A DNA stretch of 64,000 nucleotides from Brevinematales bacterium. GTDB lineage: Bacteria > Spirochaetota > Brevinematia > DTOW01. The notes under the pieces are model-generated. The model searched no databases. It was not told the origin of the DNA and saw nothing but the letters and a program-made list of their open reading frames with translations. Below, piece by piece: positions 38,410-46,343 of this stretch; positions within the stretch are counted from its first letter, which is position 1; each line of letters opens with the position of its first letter. The DNA lies in contig JAOAHF010000005.1 in the NCBI GenBank assembly GCA_026415355.1, forward strand, positions 59,940 through 123,939. Reading direction: 5' to 3'. The position numbers and the translations under genes were made by a program.

Positions 38410-38772
38410 ATGAAGTATAGTGTAGTAGTAAAATCTTCTTTTTCATCAGAACACAGAGTTATCCTACCTAATGGTGAGCTAGAACCTCTACACAGCCACA
38501 ATTTCAAAGTAGAAGCATGTGTAACTTCTGAAACCCTTGATAAAAATAATATGGTAATAGATTTCTTAATACTCGAAAGAACCCTTAATAATATTCTTTC
38601 AAAGCTAAATAACTCAAATCTCAACGAAAACCCTAACTTACAAGGGACTATACCTACAGCAGAAAAAATAGCAGAGTACATTCTATTAGAGTTAAGTAAA
38701 CAAATATCTCTTAAAATTGAATTCGTAAGAGTATACGAAACAGACAACTTTTATGCAGAAGTTAGATTATAG
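38410..38772 (+). CDS. 6-pyruvoyl-tetrahydropterin synthase-family protein, non-canonical site
   Basis: A 120-aa T-fold protein. The three zinc histidines are present: His15 (SSEHRV) and His28/His30 (EPLHSHNF). The family VIDF strand, the PTAEKIAEYI helix and the terminal VYET glutamate are also there. It lacks the catalytic Cys of QueD/PTPS (CxxxHGH). Instead Glu25 precedes the histidines as E-x-x-H-S-H, similar to the ExxHGH of PTPS-III enzymes that replace FolB in folate synthesis. The catalytic Asp-His dyad (DHxxLN) reads NNSNLN. The reaction is therefore uncertain: PTPS-III-like, or an altered QueD. Its end overlaps the convergent SDR gene by 6 nt. Confidence 0.75.
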   Translation: MKYSVVVKSSFSSEHRVILPNGELEPLHSHNFKVEACVTSETLDKNNMVIDFLILERTLNNILSKLNNSNLNENPNLQGTIPTAEKIAEYILLELSKQISLKIEFVRVYETDNFYAEVRL

Positions 38773-39738
38773 TAACTTATTATCTCTAGCCCAACTTATA
38801 GTTTCTTCAACACCCTGAGATAACGAATACTCATACTTCATATTTACATCTCTAATAAGGTTTTCTGAAGAACAAACCCAACTCTCTTTTATTTCATTTA
38901 CCTTTTCGAAATTAAACATACTCGGAACTCTTAATAATCTTGAGATAACTGTATTTACAAAGGATACTCCGTAAAGAACTGAAACAGGCACATGTATTCT
39001 TAACACAAACTTCTTACCAAGTGCTTTCTCAATCTCTCTATAGAAATCAGCAAGATAAACACTTTCAGGATACGTCGAGAAATATTTCTTACCTATAGTC
39101 TTGTCAGAAACCATAGCAAGAAATATGCTTTTTACTAAATCTTTGACGTAAACTAAACTCAATTTTGTTTTTCCCTTCTTAACTAAAATTTCAACTCCTT
39201 TGTTTACCATTTGGTAAACTGGCAAAAATTCTCTATCTCCAGGCCCATATACGGCACTAGGCCTTATAATAGTTATTGGAACTTTATCGATATTATTTTC
39301 TAAAAACTTTTCTGCTTCAAGTTTTGATTTTCCGTACGATGTAACAGGATTAGAGACAACTTCCTCTCTTATAGGAATATCCGACGGTCTACTAGCGGCC
39401 TGAGAGCTTATGAAAACAAATCTCTTTATCCTAGGATTATAATTTAAAACAGCCTCAAACAGATTTATAGTCCCATTAGTGTTAACTCTATAATACTCAT
39501 CCTTAGTCAGAGCTTTCACAACAGCAGCAGAGTGAATCACATAATCCACATCTTTGACAGCATTTTCCAAAGACGAAGGAACCGTAACCTCTCCATAAAC
39601 AAGCTCAACTTTATCTTTTATCTTTGCTACATTACTTGTTTTTCTAACAAGACATTTTATTTTAAAACCTTCTTTGTACAAAAGATCAACCAAGTGATGC
39701 CCTATAAAACCTGTAGCACCTGTTATCAAAACTCTCAT
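38767..39738 (-). CDS. NAD(P)-dependent epimerase/dehydratase-family SDR
   Basis: A 323-aa extended short-chain dehydrogenase. The nucleotide-binding loop is TGATGFIGHHLV at the N-terminus, DVDYVIHSAA marks the next strand, and the catalytic Tyr-Lys is in SYGKSKLEAE. YGPGDREFLPVYQMV is a substrate-region segment, and LVYVKDLVKSIFLAM is typical of the NAD-dependent epimerase group. The relatives include UDP-sugar epimerases, dihydroflavonol-reductase-like and sterol-dehydrogenase-like enzymes. The last two fit the wording somewhat better, but the substrate is unknown. It is monocistronic, divergent from lgt. Confidence 0.85.
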   Translation of the reverse strand: MRVLITGATGFIGHHLVDLLYKEGFKIKCLVRKTSNVAKIKDKVELVYGEVTVPSSLENAVKDVDYVIHSAAVVKALTKDEYYRVNTNGTINLFEAVLNYNPRIKRFVFISSQAASRPSDIPIREEVVSNPVTSYGKSKLEAEKFLENNIDKVPITIIRPSAVYGPGDREFLPVYQMVNKGVEILVKKGKTKLSLVYVKDLVKSIFLAMVSDKTIGKKYFSTYPESVYLADFYREIEKALGKKFVLRIHVPVSVLYGVSFVNTVISRLLRVPSMFNFEKVNEIKESWVCSSENLIRDVNMKYEYSLSQGVEETISWARDNKLL

Positions 39739-39830
39739 ATGGGGTTAAGTCTAATAATTCTAGTTAAACAAATTCAAGAAACAATCTAAACTTTAAACTA
39801 CTTGAAGACTTCGTTTATGATAAAATTTGT

Positions 39831-40679
39831 ATGGAACCTATTGTATTACCCCTTTTTGAAAGGTATATATTCAAAATAGACTTATTTGGAATACAGTTAG
39901 GAGCAACCTGGTACGGAGCAATGTACGCTCTTGGATTTCTAATAGGATATTTAATACTCATATACTGGTCAAATAAAAAGTTTATAAAACTTACCTATGA
40001 TCACATATTTGATATTGTATTTGTAGTATTTTTAGGAGTAATAATAGGTGGAAGAATAGGATACGTAATATTTTACAATCTACCATACTATTTGGAAAAT
40101 CCAAACAAGATAATAGCAGTATGGGAAGGAGGAATGTCATTCCATGGTGGACTTATTGGTGTAATAGTAGCAATATATATATATTCAAAAATAAAAAATT
40201 ATCACCCTTTTGATATACTCGATATACTCGCTATACTAGTACCTATAGGTCTTGGTCTCGGTAGAATAGGTAATTTCATAAACCAAGAACTTTATGGTAG
40301 AGTAGCAGAAAGTATACCTTGGGCTATGGTATTTGCTACGGATCCTCAAAAACTACCAAGACATCCATCACAATTATATGAAGCACTTTTAGAAGGGTTA
40401 GTACTATTCATAATAATGTACTCAACTAAAAATATCAAAATGCCAGTAGGAGTAAGAGCATCCCTTTTCGGTATACTGTATGCACTGTTTAGAATAATAT
40501 CAGAATTCTTTAGAGAACCAGACCCACAAATAGGGTACATACTAGGAGTACTAACTATGGGACAAATCTTAAGTTTAATACTTCTAGTAATCAGCATAGG
40601 TCTACTCATTCACTTTAAGTACCAAAACATTCAATCAAAAATAATATCTTATGCCAAACAACCAGCTAAGCAAAAGTAG
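39831..40679 (+). CDS. lgt: Phosphatidylglycerol-prolipoprotein diacylglyceryl transferase
   Basis: Lgt, 282 aa, a polytopic inner-membrane enzyme that attaches diacylglycerol to the lipobox Cys of preprolipoproteins, here serving the lipoproteins seen elsewhere in the window. Motifs: GGRIGYVIFYN, the catalytic-region WEGGMSFHGGLIG, and the Lgt signature GRIGNFINQELYGR, followed by HPSQLYEALLEG. About seven membrane segments are evident. Its 3' end overlaps trkH by 29 nt. There is no ribosome-binding site; a TTTAAA-18-TATGAT pair (39792-39821) would start the message within a few nt of the ATG. Confidence 0.96.
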   Translation: MEPIVLPLFERYIFKIDLFGIQLGATWYGAMYALGFLIGYLILIYWSNKKFIKLTYDHIFDIVFVVFLGVIIGGRIGYVIFYNLPYYLENPNKIIAVWEGGMSFHGGLIGVIVAIYIYSKIKNYHPFDILDILAILVPIGLGLGRIGNFINQELYGRVAESIPWAMVFATDPQKLPRHPSQLYEALLEGLVLFIIMYSTKNIKMPVGVRASLFGILYALFRIISEFFREPDPQIGYILGVLTMGQILSLILLVISIGLLIHFKYQNIQSKIISYAKQPAKQK

Positions 40680-42423
40680 AATAAAAATCATAAACACCCT
40701 CTTCTTGACAGTCACATCGTTCTACATAATCTCTATCATATCAGCAACGTTGTTTGTTAACCATAATAACATCTATTCATTCTTCTTAAGGAACAGACAA
40801 GGAGTAATACTATTACTACTAATTACCCTAATACCCCAAGTTATATCAAGGTTTTTTGAGTACTCAAGAATAAGCAAAGAACCTTATATAAGAAGGCAAT
40901 CTATCGTACTTTCAATAATTCTCCTAATATCAATGTTCCTGTTTATATTTTCAACACTATTTGAACCTAAGAATTATAATGACGTACTTTTAGGGTATTT
41001 AATACCTCTTCTATTGATATCGGTTGCGAGTTTCCTTACTACCGTAAACATAGTAAAATTATTCTACATCTATCCATCAATCTTATACCTACTAACCTCA
41101 ATTGCTCTAATAATAATAGTTGCAGTAATACTACATCTACCTATATCCTCAGCAACAGGTGAACCAATACCTCTCATAGATACATTTTTTGTAGCAACAT
41201 CAGCAATATCATGTACTGGACTCACAACAATAAGCGTAGGAAAAGAATTATCATTCTTTGGACAATTAGTACTCATGATAGCAATACAATTAGGTGGACT
41301 GCTTATAATATTCATATCAACGGTAGGAATTCTCTTTGGACTACTATCAGGGGATGCAATAGTAAAGCTAAAAATGGCCTCAATGTTCGAAATGAAAAAC
41401 ATAATACAAACTCAAAAACTTATTCTAAAATTTGTACTATTAACGTTTATCTCACAAATTATAGTAGCATTCATAATTTATCCTTATTTCTTCGAAGTTG
41501 AAAAAGATATAGGAAAGTCTATTTTCTATTCCATATTCCATGTAGTTTCAGCACTTAACAACGCAGGATTCTCAACCTATGATGAGAGTTTAATAAGGTT
41601 TAACAACTATCCTTATTTCTTACTATCACTCTCATACTTAATACTATTAGGTAACACAGGAATAATAGCAGTAATAGAGATATTTGATTACATAATCTCA
41701 AGAACAAAAAGAATAATAAATACGTTATTCAATAGAAAAGTAGTCAATACAAAATCAATTTCAGTATTCACAAAAATAGTGATAATAAGCCATACAACAC
41801 TAATAAGTTTTGGAACCTTAGCATTTTTCGTATTTGAAGGGGATCATTTCTTAAGACAAGTTAAATATCCTTTCGTGGATGCCTTATTCAATAGCATATC
41901 GTTTAGGACTGCAGGTTTTGCTTCATTTGACTTTACACAAGCAAAAGATTCAACTTATCTATTTTTCTCAATACTCATGTTCATAGGTGGAGGATCAATC
42001 TCAGTAGCAGGTGGAGTAAAAATGAATACTATAGCACTATTCTTTATAGCACTAATAGTAGTTATCAAGTCTTATCCTTACATATACTTCATGAGAAGAG
42101 AAATTGATTCTCACTCGCTCATAAAAGCAAGCGCAGTTGTAATAGGTGCAATCATAATACTAACAATATGTATATTTATATTCTATGAACTAGTAAGGGA
42201 AGAAAGATTTTCTAAGATAATATTCGAACTAACATCAGCATTCGGTACAGTTGGAACAAGTAGTGGAATCACTAATAAAAATTTGTCGCTACCTGCTAAA
42301 TTAGTTTTAATATTCTTAATGTTCATAGGCAAAATAGGACTTATAACATTCTTATCAATACTCGCAAGAAAACAACCTACTCCTCTAGGAAACTTCCCTA
42401 AAGAGAAGGTGATTGTTGGGTAA
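40651..42423 (+). CDS. TrkH/KtrB-family potassium uptake membrane subunit
   Basis: A 590-aa polytopic membrane protein of the SKT family. The four pore loops with filter glycines are visible: SAISCTGLTTISVG, ALNNAGFSTYD, SFRTAGFASFD and FGTVGTSSGIT. The extra N-terminal membrane region of about 130 residues makes it longer than minimal KtrB. These channels need a cytoplasmic RCK subunit (TrkA/KtrA), not found in the window. It overlaps the end of lgt by 29 nt and that of convergent surE by 26 nt. TrkH versus KtrB cannot be told apart with confidence. Confidence 0.9.
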   Translation: MPNNQLSKSRIKIINTLFLTVTSFYIISIISATLFVNHNNIYSFFLRNRQGVILLLLITLIPQVISRFFEYSRISKEPYIRRQSIVLSIILLISMFLFIFSTLFEPKNYNDVLLGYLIPLLLISVASFLTTVNIVKLFYIYPSILYLLTSIALIIIVAVILHLPISSATGEPIPLIDTFFVATSAISCTGLTTISVGKELSFFGQLVLMIAIQLGGLLIIFISTVGILFGLLSGDAIVKLKMASMFEMKNIIQTQKLILKFVLLTFISQIIVAFIIYPYFFEVEKDIGKSIFYSIFHVVSALNNAGFSTYDESLIRFNNYPYFLLSLSYLILLGNTGIIAVIEIFDYIISRTKRIINTLFNRKVVNTKSISVFTKIVIISHTTLISFGTLAFFVFEGDHFLRQVKYPFVDALFNSISFRTAGFASFDFTQAKDSTYLFFSILMFIGGGSISVAGGVKMNTIALFFIALIVVIKSYPYIYFMRREIDSHSLIKASAVVIGAIIILTICIFIFYELVREERFSKIIFELTSAFGTVGTSSGITNKNLSLPAKLVLIFLMFIGKIGLITFLSILARKQPTPLGNFPKEKVIVG

Positions 42424-43219
42424 AATAAGATTTTGTAAAATCAAAAGCTTTTCTAAAGTTTTCGTATACCAAAAACTCATACTTCTCATTAGACTTAAAT
42501 GGATAATAACTATACATAGTATAAGTTATATAACCATTTTTGCAAAGAAATATATCAGAATCTGGTATATCTGCATGTTGCCTTATACCACCATCAAGAA
42601 TATACCTACAACTTTCTTCATTTTCAGATCTATGTTCTTCTTCTATATAGGAAGTCTCAAAGTAATACCTTTCGTAAGGTCTAGCTGGCTTAATACCCTT
42701 GATATCTTCAAAATAAACATTTGGAATATTTATATTCGGAAATACGTCAACAGGTAATTTGTCTATAGGATAAAAATCAACTACTTTTGATATAAATAAC
42801 GCAGATTGCTTAAACAGCTTTTCGTTATACTCCTCCCAACCTAGATTCATTGACGACGATATTGACTTAACACCTAGCATGGCAGATTCTCTAGCGGCAG
42901 AAAAAGTACCAGAGTAGTATATATCAATACCTAAATTAGGGCCTATATTAATACCAGAAATAGTCAAATCTATTTTTTCTTTTACAAGAGATAGCAAAGC
43001 AATCTTAACACAATCAGCAGGCATAGCATCTATAGCAAATATCTTATCATCAATCTTTCTAACATTTATGCTCCTAAAAACCGTTATCGACTGAGAAGCA
43101 CCACTTCTATTACCATCAGGCACTACCACATACACATTGTGTCTCTTAGATAGTTCTTCATATAAGATTTTTAAAACTGGGCTTCTTATACCATCATCAT
43201 TAACCAAAAGTATATTCAT
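42398..43219 (-). CDS. surE: 5'/3'-nucleotidase SurE
   Basis: SurE, 273 aa, a metal-dependent nucleotidase and exopolyphosphatase linked to stationary-phase survival. The metal loop is LVNDDGIRSP (Asp8, Asp9), with VVVPDGNRSGAS and SGINIGPNLGIDIYYSGT as the remaining SurE signatures. The C-terminal part swaps between subunits in known structures. AGGAG lies 5 nt before the ATG. A good promoter (TTGAAA-18-TATAAT) lies about 100 bp upstream, giving an approximately 100-nt leader with no obvious structure. The 3' end overlaps trkH. Confidence 0.95.
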   Translation of the reverse strand: MNILLVNDDGIRSPVLKILYEELSKRHNVYVVVPDGNRSGASQSITVFRSINVRKIDDKIFAIDAMPADCVKIALLSLVKEKIDLTISGINIGPNLGIDIYYSGTFSAARESAMLGVKSISSSMNLGWEEYNEKLFKQSALFISKVVDFYPIDKLPVDVFPNINIPNVYFEDIKGIKPARPYERYYFETSYIEEEHRSENEESCRYILDGGIRQHADIPDSDIFLCKNGYITYTMYSYYPFKSNEKYEFLVYENFRKAFDFTKSYFTQQSPSL

Positions 43220-43323
43220 AATAACTCCTAAAACAACTTCAACACTCCTAAAACGTATTCATAATCTCTCTAAAAAACTTCTATCAAACCACAGATTATC
43301 AAATTTACTAACACGTATAGTGA

Positions 43324-43353
43324 ATTATACCAAACATCAAAAAATGATTTCAA
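43324..43353 (-). promoter_or_regulatory. Promoter for surE
   Basis: On the minus strand TTGAAA (43353-43348), an 18-bp spacer and a perfect TATAAT (43329-43324). A small dyad, GTATA-N6-TATAC (43315-43330), covers the -10 and start region. The rest of the 293-bp gap up to dprA shows nothing further. Confidence 0.5.
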
Positions 43354-43512
43354 CTCGGAAAATCTAAAAAATGTAGAGAATATAATCAGATACCTTATAC
43401 TCATCTTATTCTAATTCTTGAAATACCTCACTCCCCTCTTACTCCTTCCAAATACTCTTCATATCAGCTTTTGTAATAGAATTTCAACTTTCACTGTTAA
43501 ATAATAATTAGT

Positions 43513-44595
43513 ATGAAAAGAGAAGAAATATTACTATTAAACCTGCTAGGCTTTGGGTTCAAAAGATACTCTTACATAAAATCAAATTTTGGATCTATAT
43601 TTGACATTCCCACTTCTTCCTATAATGAGGTATCAAAAATACTGAAAATTAATACCAGCATTCTAAAAGATCTCAGGAATGGATTATTTCAAAAGAAAAT
43701 AGAAGAAATAGATAAACTACTAAACAAGTACTCAGTAGATTACATTACTATCGAAGACAGTAATTATCCTTACAGATTAAACTCATTGAACAATAGACCT
43801 ATCATCATATACTATAAGGGAAATAAAGAACTTCTTAAATCCAGTATAAACTGTAGTATAGTAGGAACAAGAAGAAATGACGAACTTGGTAAACTTTACA
43901 CAAGGAATATAGTCGATCTTTTAGTTAATAATAATGTTGTTATTATCAGCGGTTTAGCTAGAGGTATAGACATAATAGCTCACAGAAGAACCATTGAAAA
44001 GGGAGGACAAACTATAGCAGTTTTAGGTGGAGGACTAGATCATATATATCCACCGGAGCACAAAAAAGAATTCTTTGAAATCAGTGAAAAAGGTTGTTTA
44101 ATATCAGAATATCCCCCAGGTGTACCACCACTTAAAAGAAATTTTTTTGCAAGAAACAGAATAATAAGTGGACTTTCTGACGTTGTTGTAGTAGTACAAG
44201 CACCAGAAAACTCAGGAGCACTAATTACAGCAGAGTACGCACTAAAACAGAATAAATCATTATTTGCAATACCAGGCAATATCGAAAACTATTTACATAA
44301 AGGATGTAATCTCATTATAAAAAAAGGAGCAAAATTACTCTTAGATTACAAAGAAATTCTAGAAGAGCTCGGCTATAAAAGTACTACCGAAATCATCTCA
44401 AAGAATATAAATCAAACACTATCAGAAGATGAAAAATACATATACTCCTTAATCACAAAAGAGATATCATTAGATGAGATAGCGGAACTTTCAGGCATGA
44501 GTGTTAATAAAATATATCCACTGTTGCTTTCATTGGAAGTTAAAGGACTAATAGTACAAAACCTTGGCGGAACATTTTCAAGAGTTATGTGTTAG
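43513..44595 (+). CDS. dprA: DNA-processing protein A
   Basis: DprA/Smf, 360 aa, loads RecA on incoming single-stranded DNA during natural transformation. An N-terminal helical/SAM-like region (1-100) precedes the Rossmann-fold core: SIVGTRRNDELG, VIISGLARGIDIIAH, IAVLGGGLDHIYPPEHK, FFARNRIISGLSD and GALITAEYAL. A C-terminal winged-helix of about 60 residues (EISLDEIAELSGMSVNKIYP) is also present. Other competence genes are not in the window. Its stop overlaps by 4 nt the stop of the convergent aldolase gene. The upstream region has only weak promoter candidates. Confidence 0.95.
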   Translation: MKREEILLLNLLGFGFKRYSYIKSNFGSIFDIPTSSYNEVSKILKINTSILKDLRNGLFQKKIEEIDKLLNKYSVDYITIEDSNYPYRLNSLNNRPIIIYYKGNKELLKSSINCSIVGTRRNDELGKLYTRNIVDLLVNNNVVIISGLARGIDIIAHRRTIEKGGQTIAVLGGGLDHIYPPEHKKEFFEISEKGCLISEYPPGVPPLKRNFFARNRIISGLSDVVVVVQAPENSGALITAEYALKQNKSLFAIPGNIENYLHKGCNLIIKKGAKLLLDYKEILEELGYKSTTEIISKNINQTLSEDEKYIYSLITKEISLDEIAELSGMSVNKIYPLLLSLEVKGLIVQNLGGTFSRVMC

Positions 44596-45236
44596 ATCAT
44601 TCCATTAACTTTCAAAATATACTCTTTTGCGGCATTTTTTATTAGATTGTAATCACCACTTCTAATCCAGTCTTTCTTAACGACTTCACTACCAAGCCCA
44701 ATAACATCAGCACCTGCTTTTATATAATCCTCTACAACTTCCAAGCTCATACCACCACTTGAAAGTACTCTAATAAATGGCAGGGGACCCATCTTCAAAG
44801 AACTTATGAACCTATGTCCTAAAACAAAAGCAGGAAATATTTTTACAAAATCTACTCCTCTACGAAAATTCTGAATGATCTCGGTAGGTGTAAATCCTCC
44901 CATAAATACGACTTTATCGCTGGGTATAACATCAAGAATATCAAAGTTTTGAGTAGGATTAACTAAAAAATCAGGATCTCCTTCCATTGACTTTTTAGCA
45001 ATCTCTACATCAAGCACAGTTCCTGCACCTATAAGTATATCTTCACCAGAAACTATCGTCTTAGCTTTTCTGATAGCTATATGATAATTCGGTATAGTAG
45101 ATGTGAATTCGATAACCTTAGCTCCACTTTCAACAAGTGCATCAAATGACTTCATCGCACTATCAAAATCGTCTGTCCTTATGATAAAAAGAAGTTTTGA
45201 ATTCAGTATAAATTCAATCTTACTTTCTTTATTCAT
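44592..45236 (-). CDS. eda: KDPG/KHG-type aldolase
   Basis: A 214-aa class I aldolase of the 2-keto-3-deoxy-6-phosphogluconate / 4-hydroxy-2-oxoglutarate group. The Schiff-base lysine is Lys132 in VDFVKIFPA, and Glu43 (VIEFTSTIP) occupies the general acid-base position. IGAGTVLDVEIA, FLVNPTQN and SSGGMSLE are further family motifs. The Entner-Doudoroff partner dehydratase edd is not nearby, so whether the cell uses the full pathway cannot be said. Monocistronic. Confidence 0.88.
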   Translation of the reverse strand: MNKESKIEFILNSKLLFIIRTDDFDSAMKSFDALVESGAKVIEFTSTIPNYHIAIRKAKTIVSGEDILIGAGTVLDVEIAKKSMEGDPDFLVNPTQNFDILDVIPSDKVVFMGGFTPTEIIQNFRRGVDFVKIFPAFVLGHRFISSLKMGPLPFIRVLSSGGMSLEVVEDYIKAGADVIGLGSEVVKKDWIRSGDYNLIKNAAKEYILKVNGMI

Positions 45237-45334
45237 ACTCTATGAATATTGAAAGAAAAAACGTCTCATTTTCATTTTATACAAAATTTTTGAATCAATA
45301 ATCACTCAAAAATGATACAAACTACCTACAAAGA

Positions 45335-46231
45335 CTACGAATATACAGAATCAACAAAAATCTTCTCTATCTCTGTTGAAACTGGTGTTATCTCTAGTGG
45401 CACAAAATCCTGAGATATTAACATTCTAATAAAACCTTCCAATTCTTCATCTCTACTCACAGCAACTCTTATATTATTCACTCCATGTCGTGAGTATTCA
45501 ATATTACTATCTATCTTTAGATCTTCTATAGGCTTATTAACTCTAACTATAAACTGTCTCTTACCAGCACTAGTTATAGGTACATCATTTACAATTTTAC
45601 CTTTATTGATTATTATTGCTCTCTGGCACACATAATTTACTTCCTGTAAGATATGAGTTGAGAGTATTATTGTTCTTTTTTCAGCCACTGATAGTTTTTT
45701 TATTAGTTCTCTCACTTCTATTATCTGTATAGGATCAAGACCTATGGTAGGCTCATCTAGTATAAGCAACTTAGGACTATGTATTATAGCCTGCGCTATA
45801 CCTACTCTCTGTTTATACCCCTTGGATAAATGGGATATCAAAAATCTTCTCTTTTCTTGCAATCCAACAAGTTCTATAACTTCTTCAACTCTTCTCTTCA
45901 TCTCTTTCTGAGGTACATCTTTTATTTCTCCAACAAAATAAAGATATTCCTCAACAGAAAGTTCAGGATACAGAGGTGGATGTTCAGGCAAGTAACCTAT
46001 TATTTGCTTTATCTCATCAGCCTGAGTAAGATTATCAAATCCATAAACATTTACTTTACCACTTGTCTGTTCCATAAATCCTGTGATTATTCTCATCGTC
46101 GTAGTTTTTCCTGCACCATTAGGCCCCAAAAAACCTACAATCTCGCCCTCATTTATCTCAAATGAAACACCATCCAAAGCTTTAAATTCACCAAAATACT
46201 TTTCAACATTCTCAAGTTTAACAGCTACCAT
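45335..46231 (-). CDS. ABC transporter ATP-binding protein (GldA-like)
   Basis: A 298-aa ABC ATPase. Walker A is GPNGAGKTTT, the signature is HLSKGYKQRVGIAQ, Walker B is [13 protein letters not shown], and the switch His is in STHILQEV. A C-terminal about 75-residue extension follows. The protein groups with ABC-2-type exporters such as GldA/CcmA/drug exporters. No permease gene flanks it, so its membrane partner is elsewhere. A TTTAAA-18-TATAAT pair lies upstream, with the -35 overlapping a 12-bp palindrome (46263-46274). Confidence 0.9.
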   Translation of the reverse strand: MVAVKLENVEKYFGEFKALDGVSFEINEGEIVGFLGPNGAGKTTTMRIITGFMEQTSGKVNVYGFDNLTQADEIKQIIGYLPEHPPLYPELSVEEYLYFVGEIKDVPQKEMKRRVEEVIELVGLQEKRRFLISHLSKGYKQRVGIAQAIIHSPKLLILDEPTIGLDPIQIIEVRELIKKLSVAEKRTIILSTHILQEVNYVCQRAIIINKGKIVNDVPITSAGKRQFIVRVNKPIEDLKIDSNIEYSRHGVNNIRVAVSRDEELEGFIRMLISQDFVPLEITPVSTEIEKIFVDSVYS

Positions 46232-46262
46232 AGTAAAACTTATTATAAACTAGCATACTCCA

Positions 46263-46274
46263 TAGTTTAAACTA
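46263..46274. repeat. 12-bp palindrome in the ABC/hypF divergent gap
   Basis: TAGTTTAAACTA is a perfect palindrome overlapping the predicted -35 of the ABC ATPase gene, with two further AAACTA copies nearby (about 46247 and 46284). It might be an operator. AT-rich sequence makes chance plausible. Confidence 0.25.
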
Positions 46275-46307
46275 GAATTAGATAAACTAAATACAAAAAC
46301 CTGTGAG

Positions 46308-46337
46308 TTGTAAAAAAGAGAAAATATTGAAAATAAT
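46308..46337 (+). promoter_or_regulatory. Candidate hypF promoter, leaderless
   Basis: TTGTAA (46308-46313), an 18-bp spacer and AATAAT (46332-46337). The -10 ends 6 nt before the ATG at 46344, which has no ribosome-binding site. Confidence 0.4.
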
Positions 46338-46343
46338 TCTGAT

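Noticed and set aside
43270..43404. 44-codon hydrophobic frame on the minus strand upstream of surE (MSIRYLIIFSTFF...)
   Set aside because: It spans the well-formed surE promoter (43324-43353) and lacks a ribosome-binding site at a proper distance.
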